Shown here: piece by piece, positions 1 to 7,830 of the stretch | How positions within the stretch are numbered: position 1 is the first letter of the stretch | How the letters are laid out: every line of letters begins with the position of its first letter | DNA from: Pukyongia sp. | GTDB taxonomy: Bacteria > Bacteroidota > Bacteroidia > Flavobacteriales > Flavobacteriaceae | Direction of reading: 5' to 3' | NCBI GenBank assembly: GCA_030148705.1 | Contig: JASBSY010000014.1 | Location: 186,001 to 250,000 of the forward strand | Length of the DNA stretch: 64,000 nucleotides | Notes under the pieces: model-generated | Database searches by the model: none | What the model saw: the letters and a program-made list of their open reading frames with translations, nothing else | What the model was told of the DNA's origin: nothing | Made by a program: the position numbers and the translations under genes

Positions 1-1
1 C

Positions 2-1342
2 AGGCCTGATCTAATTGTTGTAACCAAGATCGATAGGTTCTCAAGAGATGCATTCGACACATTCGAAATGATTAATCAATTAGAAAAGTACTCGGTTGAA
101 GTTTTTAGTGTGATGGATCAGCAAATTGTGAATCTCAGTAATACAAGCTCGTTTCTTCAATTATTTATGGGTGTTGGTATGGCTCAATACGAAAATTTGC
201 TGAGGAGTGATAACACGAAAAGGGGATTACGCCAAGCAATGAGACAGGGAAGAACTGTTTGCAGACCCCCACTAGGCTACCTAAATGATAAAATCAATAA
301 ATCAATCATTGTTGACACTCAAAATGCCCCATTGGTTCAGGAGGGATTTAGAATGTTATCCACCGGAGCATATACAGTCGAAGAGGTGAGAAAAAAACTA
401 ATACGAAAGGGGCTAAAAAAAGTATGTAAACAGACATTTTTAAACGTTGTCCGTAATCCATATTATTATGGAATGATTGTTATAAGTGCCTGGAAAGATG
501 ATCCAAGAGAGGAAGTTTTAGGGCTTCATACTCCTCTTATAAGCGAAGACCTTTTTAAATCAGTACGGCGGATTCTCAACGGTAAGAATAAACAGATAAA
601 CGGGCCAAAAACTAAACGGCCCGAGCTTCCATTAAGAGGTTTTTTAGTTTGTGATTCTTGCGGAGGTAATTTGACAGGAAGTCGGTCCAAAAGTCGTAAC
701 GGAGATAGACACTTTTATTATCATTGTCAAAAAGGATGCAAAGAACGATTTAGAGCGGATTACGCCAATAAAGAATTTGAGAGGTACTTGGATTCATTTA
801 ATATCTCAATGGAAGTTCTAGGACTTTATAATTCAATCTTAGAGGATGTATTCAATCATGATGAAGTCGGGAAGCTAAATGAAATTAAACAGTTAAAGAA
901 TAACATATCAAAAGTGAGCCTTAAAATTATGTCGTTAGAAGATAAATTTTTAGAGGATCAGATTTCTGCTGAAGATTATGGTTCAATAAAGACAAGACTC
1001 AATCAAGATTTAGATTCCTTAATGAATAGAAAGAATGACCTTTCTATTGATGAATCTAGTTTTCAAAAGTATTTCAAGTTCGGATTTGCGGTCTTGTATA
1101 ACCTTAAGGATTACTATAAAGAATCTGAATTGGATGTCAAGCGGAAAATCGTTGGTTCGATATTCCCTAACAAATTAGTTTTTGATAAGAAAAAATATCG
1201 AACCGCTAAATTGAATGAGATATTATCTCTTCTCACCAATAATATCAATGGAATCGGAAGTGTTGTAAAAGAAAAAGCCATCATTTCTGATGGCTTGCCT
1301 AACATGGCTCCTCCAGCTGGACTCGAACCAGCGACACCCTGA
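2..1342 (+). CDS. Large serine recombinase, 5' end outside the window
   Basis: Site-specific DNA recombinase of the large serine family. The reading frame is open from base 2, so the N-terminus with the catalytic serine lies upstream. The visible start carries the conserved resolvase stretch VTKIDRFSRD. It is followed by a Recombinase (PF07508-like) domain, a zinc beta-ribbon with CDSC and CQKGC at roughly visible residues 217-246, and a C-terminal coiled coil. The last ~25 codons read through the terminator and into the 3' end of the antisense tRNA-Asn gene, giving the tail APPAGLEPATP. This suggests the gene sits at the end of an element integrated at that tRNA and that its natural C-terminus was altered or extended by the junction. 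The gene is visibly richer in A/T than what follows. Family assignment is firm; activity is unknown. Confidence 0.9.
   Translation, partial: RPDLIVVTKIDRFSRDAFDTFEMINQLEKYSVEVFSVMDQQIVNLSNTSSFLQLFMGVGMAQYENLLRSDNTKRGLRQAMRQGRTVCRPPLGYLNDKINKSIIVDTQNAPLVQEGFRMLSTGAYTVEEVRKKLIRKGLKKVCKQTFLNVVRNPYYYGMIVISAWKDDPREEVLGLHTPLISEDLFKSVRRILNGKNKQINGPKTKRPELPLRGFLVCDSCGGNLTGSRSKSRNGDRHFYYHCQKGCKERFRADYANKEFERYLDSFNISMEVLGLYNSILEDVFNHDEVGKLNEIKQLKNNISKVSLKIMSLEDKFLEDQISAEDYGSIKTRLNQDLDSLMNRKNDLSIDESSFQKYFKFGFAVLYNLKDYYKESELDVKRKIVGSIFPNKLVFDKKKYRTAKLNEILSLLTNNINGIGSVVKEKAIISDGLPNMAPPAGLEPATP
1267..1296 (-). terminator. Rho-independent terminator of tRNA-Asn
   Basis: Read on the minus strand, a perfect 9-bp stem AAGCCATCA/TGATGGCTT closes a GAAA tetraloop and is followed by a U-rich tract. 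It lies 8 bp beyond the encoded CCA of the tRNA. The recombinase frame on the other strand reads through it. Confidence 0.8.
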
Positions 1343-1381
1343 TTAACAGTCAGGTGCTCTAACCAACTGAGCTATGGAGGA
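1305..1381 (-). tRNA. tRNA-Asn (anticodon GTT), CCA encoded
   Basis: The minus strand folds as a complete cloverleaf: acceptor stem TCCTCCA/TGGAGGA, D arm GCTC/GAGC, anticodon arm CCTGA-CTGTTAA-TCAGG, T arm GCTGG-TTCGAGT-CCAGC, discriminator G, then an encoded CCA. The anticodon is GTT, so it reads Asn codons. It is transcribed from a Bacteroidota-type promoter about 70 bp upstream and ends at the terminator at 1267-1296. Its 3' end overlaps the last codons of the convergent recombinase, as expected if it serves as the attachment site of an integrated element. Confidence 0.97.
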
Positions 1382-1451
1382 ATATTAATTATTTCAATGC
1401 CTTTTCTATCAGACTTTGCCCCTAAACGATCCTTTATCGCTCAAGAGGGTG

Positions 1452-1480
1452 CAAATATAAATTAAATTTAACTGTAGCAA
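1452..1480 (-). promoter_or_regulatory. Promoter of tRNA-Asn
   Basis: On the minus strand a TTG (1480-1478) is followed after 18 nt by TATATTTG (1459-1452), matching the Bacteroidota consensus TTTG-N18..21-TAnnTTTG. Confidence 0.65.
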
Positions 1481-1498
1481 AAAAGAAATTTTAATTTT

Positions 1499-2815
1499 TT
1501 ACTTGAAAAGCCAACGGTAAATATCGTTGCCGTTTGCAAACAATACCAGGGCAATCAACAGGAAAAATCCAATCATCTGCGCATACTCCATAAATTTATC
1601 ACCGGGTTTCCGTCCCGTGACCATTTCATAAAGCAAAAACATAACATGCCCCCCGTCTAATGCGGGAATTGGCAGTATATTCATAAAAGCCAGGATTATT
1701 GATATAAGTGCCGTGGTTTGCCAGAATGCGATCCAGCTCCACGTACTTGGAAACAGGTTCCCTATAGCACCAAATCCGCCCACCTGGGTTGCTCCCTTGC
1801 TGGTAAAAACATATTTGAATTGCTTTACATAATCCTTGAGGATATTGTAGCCGTAACTAACGCCCCCGGTGATACTCTCACCCAGAGAATAATTGATCGT
1901 CCTTCCATAGCCTGCTACGTCCACTCCTATAATTCCGTCTTCGGTAGGGGTCACCGTAAGTACTTCGGTTGTACCACCTCGCTTTACCCCAACGGCTACC
2001 GTAGTGGCGGTACTATCGCGTTTGGCAAGTTCTTCTTTAAATTCATGCCAGAAACTTACCGGAGTCCCGTTAACAGACGTAATAACATCTCCTTTTTTAA
2101 AGCCTGCTGTATAGGCAGGATAATCGGGTGGAACCGTATCGATCTTGGGTATGATCCTGGCCTGGAAAGGAACAAGTATGTCCTTCTGAAACATCTCTTC
2201 TCCTATATCTTCAGGAAGTGCTATGGTTTCAACCGAGCCATCATTGTGTTCAACGGTTACAGTTTCCACATCCCGCAAGAACAGGTATTTGTTAATCTGG
2301 GTGACATAGGGAAACTCTTCCCCATTCACCTTTAATATCCTGTCTCCATCCTGAAATCCGAATTCCTTAAATTCCTGGGCTACGGCAAAACCGGCAGGAA
2401 TGTCCTCGTTCATGGTTACATCGCGGCCGTAGAAATACAATATGCTCATATAGATTACAAAACCTACTATGATGTTTACAGTAACCCCTCCAAGCATGAT
2501 TATAAGTCGCTGCCAGGCGGGCTTACTCCTGAATTCCCAGGGCTGCGGAGGTTGTGCCATTTGTTCTTTATCCATACTCTCATCGATCATACCGGATATT
2601 TTCACATATCCCCCAAGCGGTAACCAACCGATGCCATACACGGTCTCTCCTATCTTCTTTTTAACCAAAGCGAACTTAACATCGAAGAACAGGAAGAACT
2701 TTTCTACCCTGGTCTTAAATAGTTTAGCCGGAATAAAATGTCCGAGTTCGTGAAGAATAATTAATATGGACAAGCTCAGAAGGAGCTGGATAGCCTTAAC
2801 TGCAAATGGACTCAT
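1499..2815 (-). CDS. rseP: RseP-type site-2 zinc metalloprotease (M50)
   Basis: Integral-membrane protease that cleaves transmembrane substrates such as anti-sigma factors and signal-peptide remnants. The zinc site HELGH is at residues 22-26 in the first membrane helix; the second conserved motif LDGGH starts at residue 386. Between them lies a periplasmic part with two PDZ-like segments (for example around GFQDGDRILKVNGE and GFKKGDVITSVNG). Its length of 438 residues is usual for the family. It stands alone, divergent from the SCO gene. Its promoter has TACTTTTG (2843-2836) about 20 nt ahead of the ATG. An ECF sigma system occurs elsewhere in this window, but a link to it is only inference. 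Confidence 0.93.
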   Translation of the reverse strand: MSPFAVKAIQLLLSLSILIILHELGHFIPAKLFKTRVEKFFLFFDVKFALVKKKIGETVYGIGWLPLGGYVKISGMIDESMDKEQMAQPPQPWEFRSKPAWQRLIIMLGGVTVNIIVGFVIYMSILYFYGRDVTMNEDIPAGFAVAQEFKEFGFQDGDRILKVNGEEFPYVTQINKYLFLRDVETVTVEHNDGSVETIALPEDIGEEMFQKDILVPFQARIIPKIDTVPPDYPAYTAGFKKGDVITSVNGTPVSFWHEFKEELAKRDSTATTVAVGVKRGGTTEVLTVTPTEDGIIGVDVAGYGRTINYSLGESITGGVSYGYNILKDYVKQFKYVFTSKGATQVGGFGAIGNLFPSTWSWIAFWQTTALISIILAFMNILPIPALDGGHVMFLLYEMVTGRKPGDKFMEYAQMIGFFLLIALVLFANGNDIYRWLFK

Positions 2816-2835
2816 AAATCATCAAAATTGAGCGA

Positions 2836-2843
2836 CAAAAGTA
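2836..2843 (-). promoter_or_regulatory. -7 element of rseP promoter
   Basis: TACTTTTG on the minus strand matches TAnnTTTG. The resulting leader is about 15-20 nt. Confidence 0.55.
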
Positions 2844-2916
2844 ACCTTTTAAGCGCTCTTATAAAAATAAATACACAATGGGCTATTGGTCTGGTTTAAT
2901 ATTTAACTGTTACAGA

Positions 2917-2947
2917 TTTGTCGTTCTTTCTGTAGGTAGTAATTTTG
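2917..2947 (+). promoter_or_regulatory. Promoter of the SCO gene
   Basis: TTTG at 2917-2920, a 19-nt spacer and TAATTTTG at 2940-2947 form a full match to the Bacteroidota housekeeping promoter. The ATG follows 20 bp later. Confidence 0.7.
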
Positions 2948-2967
2948 CAACTTGAAACTACTGCGGT

Positions 2968-3630
2968 ATGCGTCATTTTTTTGCTAAATATAAATTCTTC
3001 GGAATCGTCCTCTTTATACTTTCAGTCATCATTATAACCGTGATGTTCCAGGTGCTGAAGCCAAAAAAGATCTTACCGGTTTACCAGCCGAATGACATAG
3101 CCCCGGAATTGGTGGACAGTACACTTCAACACGTTAAAAAGTATCACACGGTTGCCGATTTTAAGCTTACCAATCAGAATGGCGAGACGATTACTGAGAA
3201 AGATTACGAAGATAAGATCTATGTAGCCGATTTCTTTTTTACCACCTGTAAGACCATCTGCCCCATTATGACCGATCATATGGTACAGCTTCAAAAGGAA
3301 CTGGAAAAGGATCTGGAAGTACTGTTACTCTCACATACCGTTACCCCCGAAATCGACAGTGTCGCGCAACTTAAACGCTACGCCTTGGAAAAAGGTGTTA
3401 ACGATGCCAAATGGAACCTGGTAACCGGCGACAAGGAACAGATCTACGAACTGGCGCGCAAGTCGTATCTGGCGGCAAAGGATGTACCCTTTCAACCCTA
3501 CGACCTCATCCACACCGAAAATTTTGTACTCGTGGATAAAAAAAGACGTATCAGGGGATTCTACGACGGAACCAATCCGGAGGATATCGACAGGTTGCTG
3601 GATGATATCGCTATTCTCAAGGACGAATAA
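2968..3630 (+). CDS. SCO1/SenC family copper chaperone
   Basis: Thioredoxin-fold protein that delivers copper to, or reduces, the CuA centre of cytochrome oxidase on the periplasmic side. An N-terminal membrane anchor spans about residues 10-27. The copper-binding CxxxC is C94-C98 (TTCKTICPIM), and the third ligand is probably H182 in the segment LIHTENFVLVD. At 220 residues it is normal for the family. It is a single gene with its own promoter, upstream of feoAB but separated by a promoter. No oxidase gene is visible in the window. Confidence 0.92.
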   Translation: MRHFFAKYKFFGIVLFILSVIIITVMFQVLKPKKILPVYQPNDIAPELVDSTLQHVKKYHTVADFKLTNQNGETITEKDYEDKIYVADFFFTTCKTICPIMTDHMVQLQKELEKDLEVLLLSHTVTPEIDSVAQLKRYALEKGVNDAKWNLVTGDKEQIYELARKSYLAAKDVPFQPYDLIHTENFVLVDKKRRIRGFYDGTNPEDIDRLLDDIAILKDE

Positions 3631-3649
3631 CAGAATTCAACATTAACTT

Positions 3650-3700
3650 TTGTAGGTGGGCTAATTCCATTACATTTGCATTGTTTATAATCAATCTAAA
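3650..3700 (+). promoter_or_regulatory. feoAB promoter with TTTATA/TCTAAA operator-like palindrome
   Basis: TTG at 3650-3652, 18 nt, then TACATTTG at 3671-3678 form the promoter. Just downstream, over the expected transcription start, lies an imperfect palindrome (3684-3700) with arms TTTATA and TCTAAA and a 5-nt centre. The TCTAAA half-site also occurs in the palindrome in front of the dtxR-like gene at 12122-12137, suggesting control by that regulator or by Fur. This is inference. Confidence 0.5.
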
Positions 3701-3708
3701 TAAAGTTA

Positions 3709-3933
3709 ATGCTCACACTTGCCGATTTACAAAAGGGACAACGGGCGGTTATCCGCGAATTTTCGGTCGAATCAGTCCCATTAAAACTTCTCGAAATGGG
3801 ATGCCTCCCCGGCAATGAAGTGAGCCTGGTACAGCAGGCCCCCTTCAGAGATCCACTGTACCTGAATATAAACGGAAGTCATCTCGCCATTCGAAAGGAA
3901 ACTGCCGACAAAATTCAAATTGAACTAATCTAA
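3709..3933 (+). CDS. feoA: FeoA, ferrous iron transport protein A
   Basis: Small cytosolic SH3-like protein (74 residues) that works with FeoB in Fe2+ uptake. It shows the FeoA signature of this family, including LLEMGCLPGNEVSLV in the middle of the protein and IRKETADKI near the end. It is the first gene of feoA-feoB-small Cys-rich protein; feoB starts 3 nt after its stop codon. The promoter and a metal-regulator-like palindrome lie directly upstream. Confidence 0.95.
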   Translation: MLTLADLQKGQRAVIREFSVESVPLKLLEMGCLPGNEVSLVQQAPFRDPLYLNINGSHLAIRKETADKIQIELI

Positions 3934-3936
3934 TCT

Positions 3937-6036
3937 ATGGCAAGGCAGATAAATGTAGCCCTTATTGGAAACCCAAATACAGGAAAAACCTCTGTTTTTA
4001 ACCGGCTTACCGGCCTAAACCAAAAAGTGGGGAATTACCCCGGGATCACCGTTGAAAAGAAAGAAGGAATTTGTAAACTCGAAAGATCCCTTAAAGCCCA
4101 TATTCTGGATTTGCCCGGCACCTACAGCCTCAACGCATCTTCCCTGGACGAGAATGTGGTGATAGAATTACTGCTGAATAAAAACGACAAAGATTTCCCC
4201 GATGTAGCAGTAGTTGTAGCCGATATTGAAAACCTGAAACGCAATCTGCTGCTCTTCACCCAGATCAAAGACCTTGGGATACCTACCATTCTGGTTGTGA
4301 ATATGGCCGACAGAATGAAACGCAAAGCCATTTCACTGGATGTAAAAACACTCGAGGAACGTTTGCATACTAAAGTAGTGCTGGTAAGTTCAAGAAAGAA
4401 CGAAGGTTTCGACACTTTGAAAGAGATGATCGCCGCTTATACAACCCTTTCGGTTAGTCCCTGTGTAAATGCGTCCAGTATCGCTCCCGAATATTTCAAC
4501 CGCCTTAAACGGGCCTTTCCAAACCAGGATCTCTATAAGCTGTGGTTGGTTATTACACAGGATGTGAATTTTGGAAAACTGGAACGGGGCGAACTCAAAA
4601 GTATCGCAACCTTTCAAACCGAATCCAAAAGCAACCTCAAGCGGATGCAACAGAAAGAAACTATTGCCCGCTATAAATTCATCAATGAGGTGCTGGATGA
4701 AACGCTCAGTATCGATACCGCCAAGGCAAAAGACCTTCGCAGCAGGATGGACCGAATCCTGATGCATAAATTTTGGGGTTACTTCATTTTCTTCGGAATT
4801 TTGCTGCTTATTTTCCAGGCAATCTTCGATTGGAGCAGCTATCCCATGGATTTTATCGACCGATCCTTTGCCCAACTGAGCGATTGGCTTAAAGATACCC
4901 TTCCCCCCGGCGACTTTACCAGTCTTATTGCCGAAGGTATAATCCCCGGCCTGGGCGGAATTGTAATTTTTATACCACAAATCGCCTTCTTGTTTCTCTT
5001 TATTTCCATACTGGAAGAGACCGGGTATATGAGCCGGGTGGTCTTTCTAATGGACAGGGTAATGCGACGATTCGGCCTCAGTGGGAAAAGCGTCGTGCCC
5101 CTGGTTTCAGGAACTGCCTGTGCCATCCCGGCTATCATGGCGACCCGAAACATTGAAAGCTGGAAAGAACGCTTAATTACTATCCTGGTAACACCCTTCA
5201 CAACCTGCTCGGCCAGATTGCCGGTTTACCTTATCATCATCGCCCTGGTCATCCCGGAACAGCGTATTCTCGGGATCTTCAGCCTGCAGGGACTAACCCT
5301 TATGTTCCTCTACCTGCTCGGTTTTGGGGCGGCTATTTTCTCCGCATGGGCATTGAATAAAATATTAAAAATAAGAAGTAGAACATTCTTTGTTGTCGAA
5401 ATGCCTAATTACAAGGTTCCCATGATTAAGAATGTTGGTATTACCGTGGTTGAAAAAACAAAATCCTTTGTGCTGGGCGCCGGTAAGATCATCCTTGCAA
5501 TATCGGTCATACTCTGGGTCCTGGCTTCCTATGGCCCGGCCGATTTCGACAATGCCGAAGAGTTTGTCACCGCCGAAAGTGCGGCTGAGAACATCAGCCG
5601 GGAAGAGCTCGATACACGAATAGCATCCTACAAACTGGAGCATTCCTATATCGGGATTATCGGGAAAGGAATTGAACCTGCTGTTCGACCCCTGGGTTAC
5701 GACTGGAAAATAGGGATAGCCATCGTGAGTTCGTTTGCTGCCCGGGAAGTCTTTGTGGGAACCCTCGCAACCATTTACAGCGTGGGGAGCGAAGAAGAAG
5801 AAACAATTAAAAATCGTATGGCTGCCGAAGTAAACCCGGTACTGGGCACCCCCCGATTTAACTTTGCCAGCGGTGTATCCCTGCTCCTCTTTTACGCCTT
5901 TGCCATGCAGTGCATGAGTACCCTGGCTATAGTCCGACGAGAAACCAACAGTTGGAAATGGCCAATGTGGCAATTATTCGTGATGTCGGCAATTGCCTAT
6001 GTAGTAGCTCTGGGAGCTTATCAAATTTTAAGTTAA
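3937..6036 (+). CDS. feoB: FeoB, ferrous iron transporter with GTPase domain
   Basis: Inner-membrane Fe2+ importer. The N-terminal G domain has G1 GNPNTGKTS (11-19), G3 DLPGTYSL and G4 NMAD, and is followed by a helical linker. The membrane part has the two Gate regions and characteristic stretches such as PLVSGTACAIPAIMATR and FAAREVFVGTLATIYS. At 699 residues it is in the usual range for Bacteroidota. It is co-transcribed with feoA and followed after 9 nt by a short Cys-rich membrane protein. It takes up the iron needed for the heme and Fe-S enzymes of the cell. Confidence 0.97.
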   Translation: MARQINVALIGNPNTGKTSVFNRLTGLNQKVGNYPGITVEKKEGICKLERSLKAHILDLPGTYSLNASSLDENVVIELLLNKNDKDFPDVAVVVADIENLKRNLLLFTQIKDLGIPTILVVNMADRMKRKAISLDVKTLEERLHTKVVLVSSRKNEGFDTLKEMIAAYTTLSVSPCVNASSIAPEYFNRLKRAFPNQDLYKLWLVITQDVNFGKLERGELKSIATFQTESKSNLKRMQQKETIARYKFINEVLDETLSIDTAKAKDLRSRMDRILMHKFWGYFIFFGILLLIFQAIFDWSSYPMDFIDRSFAQLSDWLKDTLPPGDFTSLIAEGIIPGLGGIVIFIPQIAFLFLFISILEETGYMSRVVFLMDRVMRRFGLSGKSVVPLVSGTACAIPAIMATRNIESWKERLITILVTPFTTCSARLPVYLIIIALVIPEQRILGIFSLQGLTLMFLYLLGFGAAIFSAWALNKILKIRSRTFFVVEMPNYKVPMIKNVGITVVEKTKSFVLGAGKIILAISVILWVLASYGPADFDNAEEFVTAESAAENISREELDTRIASYKLEHSYIGIIGKGIEPAVRPLGYDWKIGIAIVSSFAAREVFVGTLATIYSVGSEEEETIKNRMAAEVNPVLGTPRFNFASGVSLLLFYAFAMQCMSTLAIVRRETNSWKWPMWQLFVMSAIAYVVALGAYQILS

Positions 6037-6045
6037 CTTTGTAAT

Positions 6046-6204
6046 ATGCAAACCATACTAGTAATAATAACATTTACCCTGGCCGTGGGTTACCTGCTGA
6101 AGAAATTCCTCTGGACCCCGGTATTCGAAACCAAACAAAATCCATCAGGGACTTTAGACGGAAACCGCGTTAAATGTGGAAAAAAGGACTGTGGTTGCCA
6201 CTAG
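6046..6204 (+). CDS. Small FeoB-associated Cys-rich membrane protein
   Basis: A 52-residue protein starting ATG at 6046, 9 nt after feoB. One N-terminal membrane helix (about residues 3-17) is followed by a short cytosolic tail ending in CGKKDCGCH, with three cysteines. This layout matches the FeoB-associated Cys-rich membrane protein family (PF12669-like), thought to assist FeoB as FeoC does in enterobacteria. Its stop TAG overlaps the stop of the convergent secreted protein gene by 4 bp. Role is inferred from position and shape. Confidence 0.8.
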   Translation: MQTILVIITFTLAVGYLLKKFLWTPVFETKQNPSGTLDGNRVKCGKKDCGCH

Positions 6205-6623
6205 TCCGGAAGTATCCTGTCTACCAGCAGTACGTAGTTCATTTGCTGTCCGGCCTTCTGCGGATAAGGTGTAACCTTAACTGCTTCTATTCTCAATCCG
6301 GTTTTTTCGCATAATATCTTATTCGCCGATTCGTTACCCCTTGTTTTTCCGAAGATCACAATTTTCTCTTGTGGGTTAAGTCCTGCTTCGGAAACAATAA
6401 CTTTAGCCTTTAATCGGCCTTCCCAGATGCATTCAACATTCACCGGGCATCGGGAATCTTCCAGAACCTCAGTAAACTTAACAGCCACTTCATCGATAAC
6501 CACCAGCTCGCCCAGCGGAACCTTTACGACTATCCTGGGGGTTTCTGTACTGTCGGTTTGTGCAGTCAATACCATCGAACAAAGGGCAAATAACAGGAGC
6601 AGGAGTTTTTTCTTTATGAGCAT
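6201..6623 (-). CDS. Secreted protein of unknown function with Cys-Pro and Cys-Ile-Trp motif
   Basis: A 140-residue protein with a clear signal peptide (about residues 1-21, cleavage after LTAQ). The mature part is predicted mostly beta and holds DSRCPVNVECIWEGRLK, a motif seen in a family of small periplasmic or lipoprotein-like proteins, plus a third cysteine (ILCEKTG). The first two cysteines may form a disulfide. It ends convergently with the feo operon, overlapping the small Feo gene by 4 bp. No function is recognised. Confidence 0.75.
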   Translation of the reverse strand: MLIKKKLLLLLFALCSMVLTAQTDSTETPRIVVKVPLGELVVIDEVAVKFTEVLEDSRCPVNVECIWEGRLKAKVIVSEAGLNPQEKIVIFGKTRGNESANKILCEKTGLRIEAVKVTPYPQKAGQQMNYVLLVDRILPD

Positions 6624-6669
6624 TGGGAGTTTTTTATAAAATTAGCCAAATTGTAGTTCACTTTGAAGA

Positions 6670-7830
6670 TTATCCCCTGAAAAGAAAGAAGTCATCCTTC
6701 ATGGGTTCAATTTTTTCATCCTTATTTGTGATAATATACTCTAAGGCGAGTTCGGTAAATTCTTTCCCCTTATCGGTTAAGGAAACTATACTGCGATCTA
6801 TGGTGATCATATTGTTTTTCAATGCAAGGTCAAGTACCGTTTTCGATCGTACTTTCTGCCAATTTATGTGTTCCTGCAAATGATTGATGTGCCGTTCCTC
6901 CTCTTCCGAATGATTGTTAAGGTGTAACAGGAAAGTAATTAACGATACCTCGGTTCGCTGCTGCTTCTGTCTGTAAAGCACCGAAATTAGGCCTTTGTTA
7001 GGGGCAAATAAATAAACCGCCAGGAACACCACCCCAAGCATCGTGGAGATAGAGCCCGATATGGACGCATCCAGCCAGTGTGCTACCCAGTATCCGCTAA
7101 TAGCTGAAAAGATGCCGAAAAAAACCGACAACCCTATCATCTTCTTTAAGTCGGAAGTTAATAAATAGGCCGTTGCAGCCGGAGCAATCATCATTGCTAC
7201 TACCAGTATCGCCCCCACGGCGTCGAATGCCCCCACCACCGTTACAGAAGATACCGACATCAGTCCATAGTGCATCACAACCGGGGAAATACCGAGGGCC
7301 GAAGATAAACCGGCATCGAAAGTGCTAACCTTAAGTTCTTTGAAAAAGAGAAACAATAGTATTATAATTATCACTAAGATAACCCCCATTACCCAAAGGG
7401 ATTTGGGGCCCAGATCCATTCCGCTCATCATCAGGCGGTCGAAGGGGGCGAATGCCAATTCCCCCAATAAAACAGCATCGACATCCAGGTGTACATCATT
7501 GGCATTCTTAGCGATCAGGATAACACCTATGCTGAATAAGGCCGGGAAGACCAAGCCGATGGCAGTATCTTCTTTTACCAGTCCTGTTTTTTGAATTGCT
7601 TCAACCAGCACCACGGTTATTACTCCCGTAAGAGCCGCCAGCAGAATAAGGATGGGAGAGTTGAGATCATGCGTAAGAAAGAACCCCAGTACAATTCCCG
7701 GCAAGATAGAATGGCTGATCGCATCGCTTATCAGCGCCATTTTCCGAAGTACAAGAAAGACCCCCGGGATGGCACAGGCAATGGCCACGATACTCGCTAT
7801 AAGCTGTATTTCAATCTGTGGTGTCGTCAT
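6670..7830 (-). CDS. Metal ABC transporter permease with C-terminal winged-helix-like extension (second permease)
   Basis: Inner-membrane subunit of a Zn/Mn/Fe importer of the ABC-3 (ZnuB/TroD) family, with about eight hydrophobic helices in residues 1-285. The last ~100 residues (from about 287) are soluble and look like a DNA-binding-type winged helix: a helical stretch, then LKNNMITIDRSIVSLTDKGK, which resembles the wing of DtxR-type domains. Typical family members end near 280-300 residues. This is the last gene of the metal operon; its start overlaps the end of the first permease by 20 bp. The role of the extension is unknown; compare the chlamydial YtgCR permease-repressor fusion. Confidence 0.88.
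   Translation of the reverse strand: MTTPQIEIQLIASIVAIACAIPGVFLVLRKMALISDAISHSILPGIVLGFFLTHDLNSPILILLAALTGVITVVLVEAIQKTGLVKEDTAIGLVFPALFSIGVILIAKNANDVHLDVDAVLLGELAFAPFDRLMMSGMDLGPKSLWVMGVILVIIIILLFLFFKELKVSTFDAGLSSALGISPVVMHYGLMSVSSVTVVGAFDAVGAILVVAMMIAPAATAYLLTSDLKKMIGLSVFFGIFSAISGYWVAHWLDASISGSISTMLGVVFLAVYLFAPNKGLISVLYRQKQQRTEVSLITFLLHLNNHSEEEERHINHLQEHINWQKVRSKTVLDLALKNNMITIDRSIVSLTDKGKEFTELALEYIITNKDEKIEPMKDDFFLFRG

Noticed and set aside
4122-4980. Long open frames on the minus strand inside feoB
   Set aside because: They are antisense shadows of feoB with no recognisable domains or start signals.
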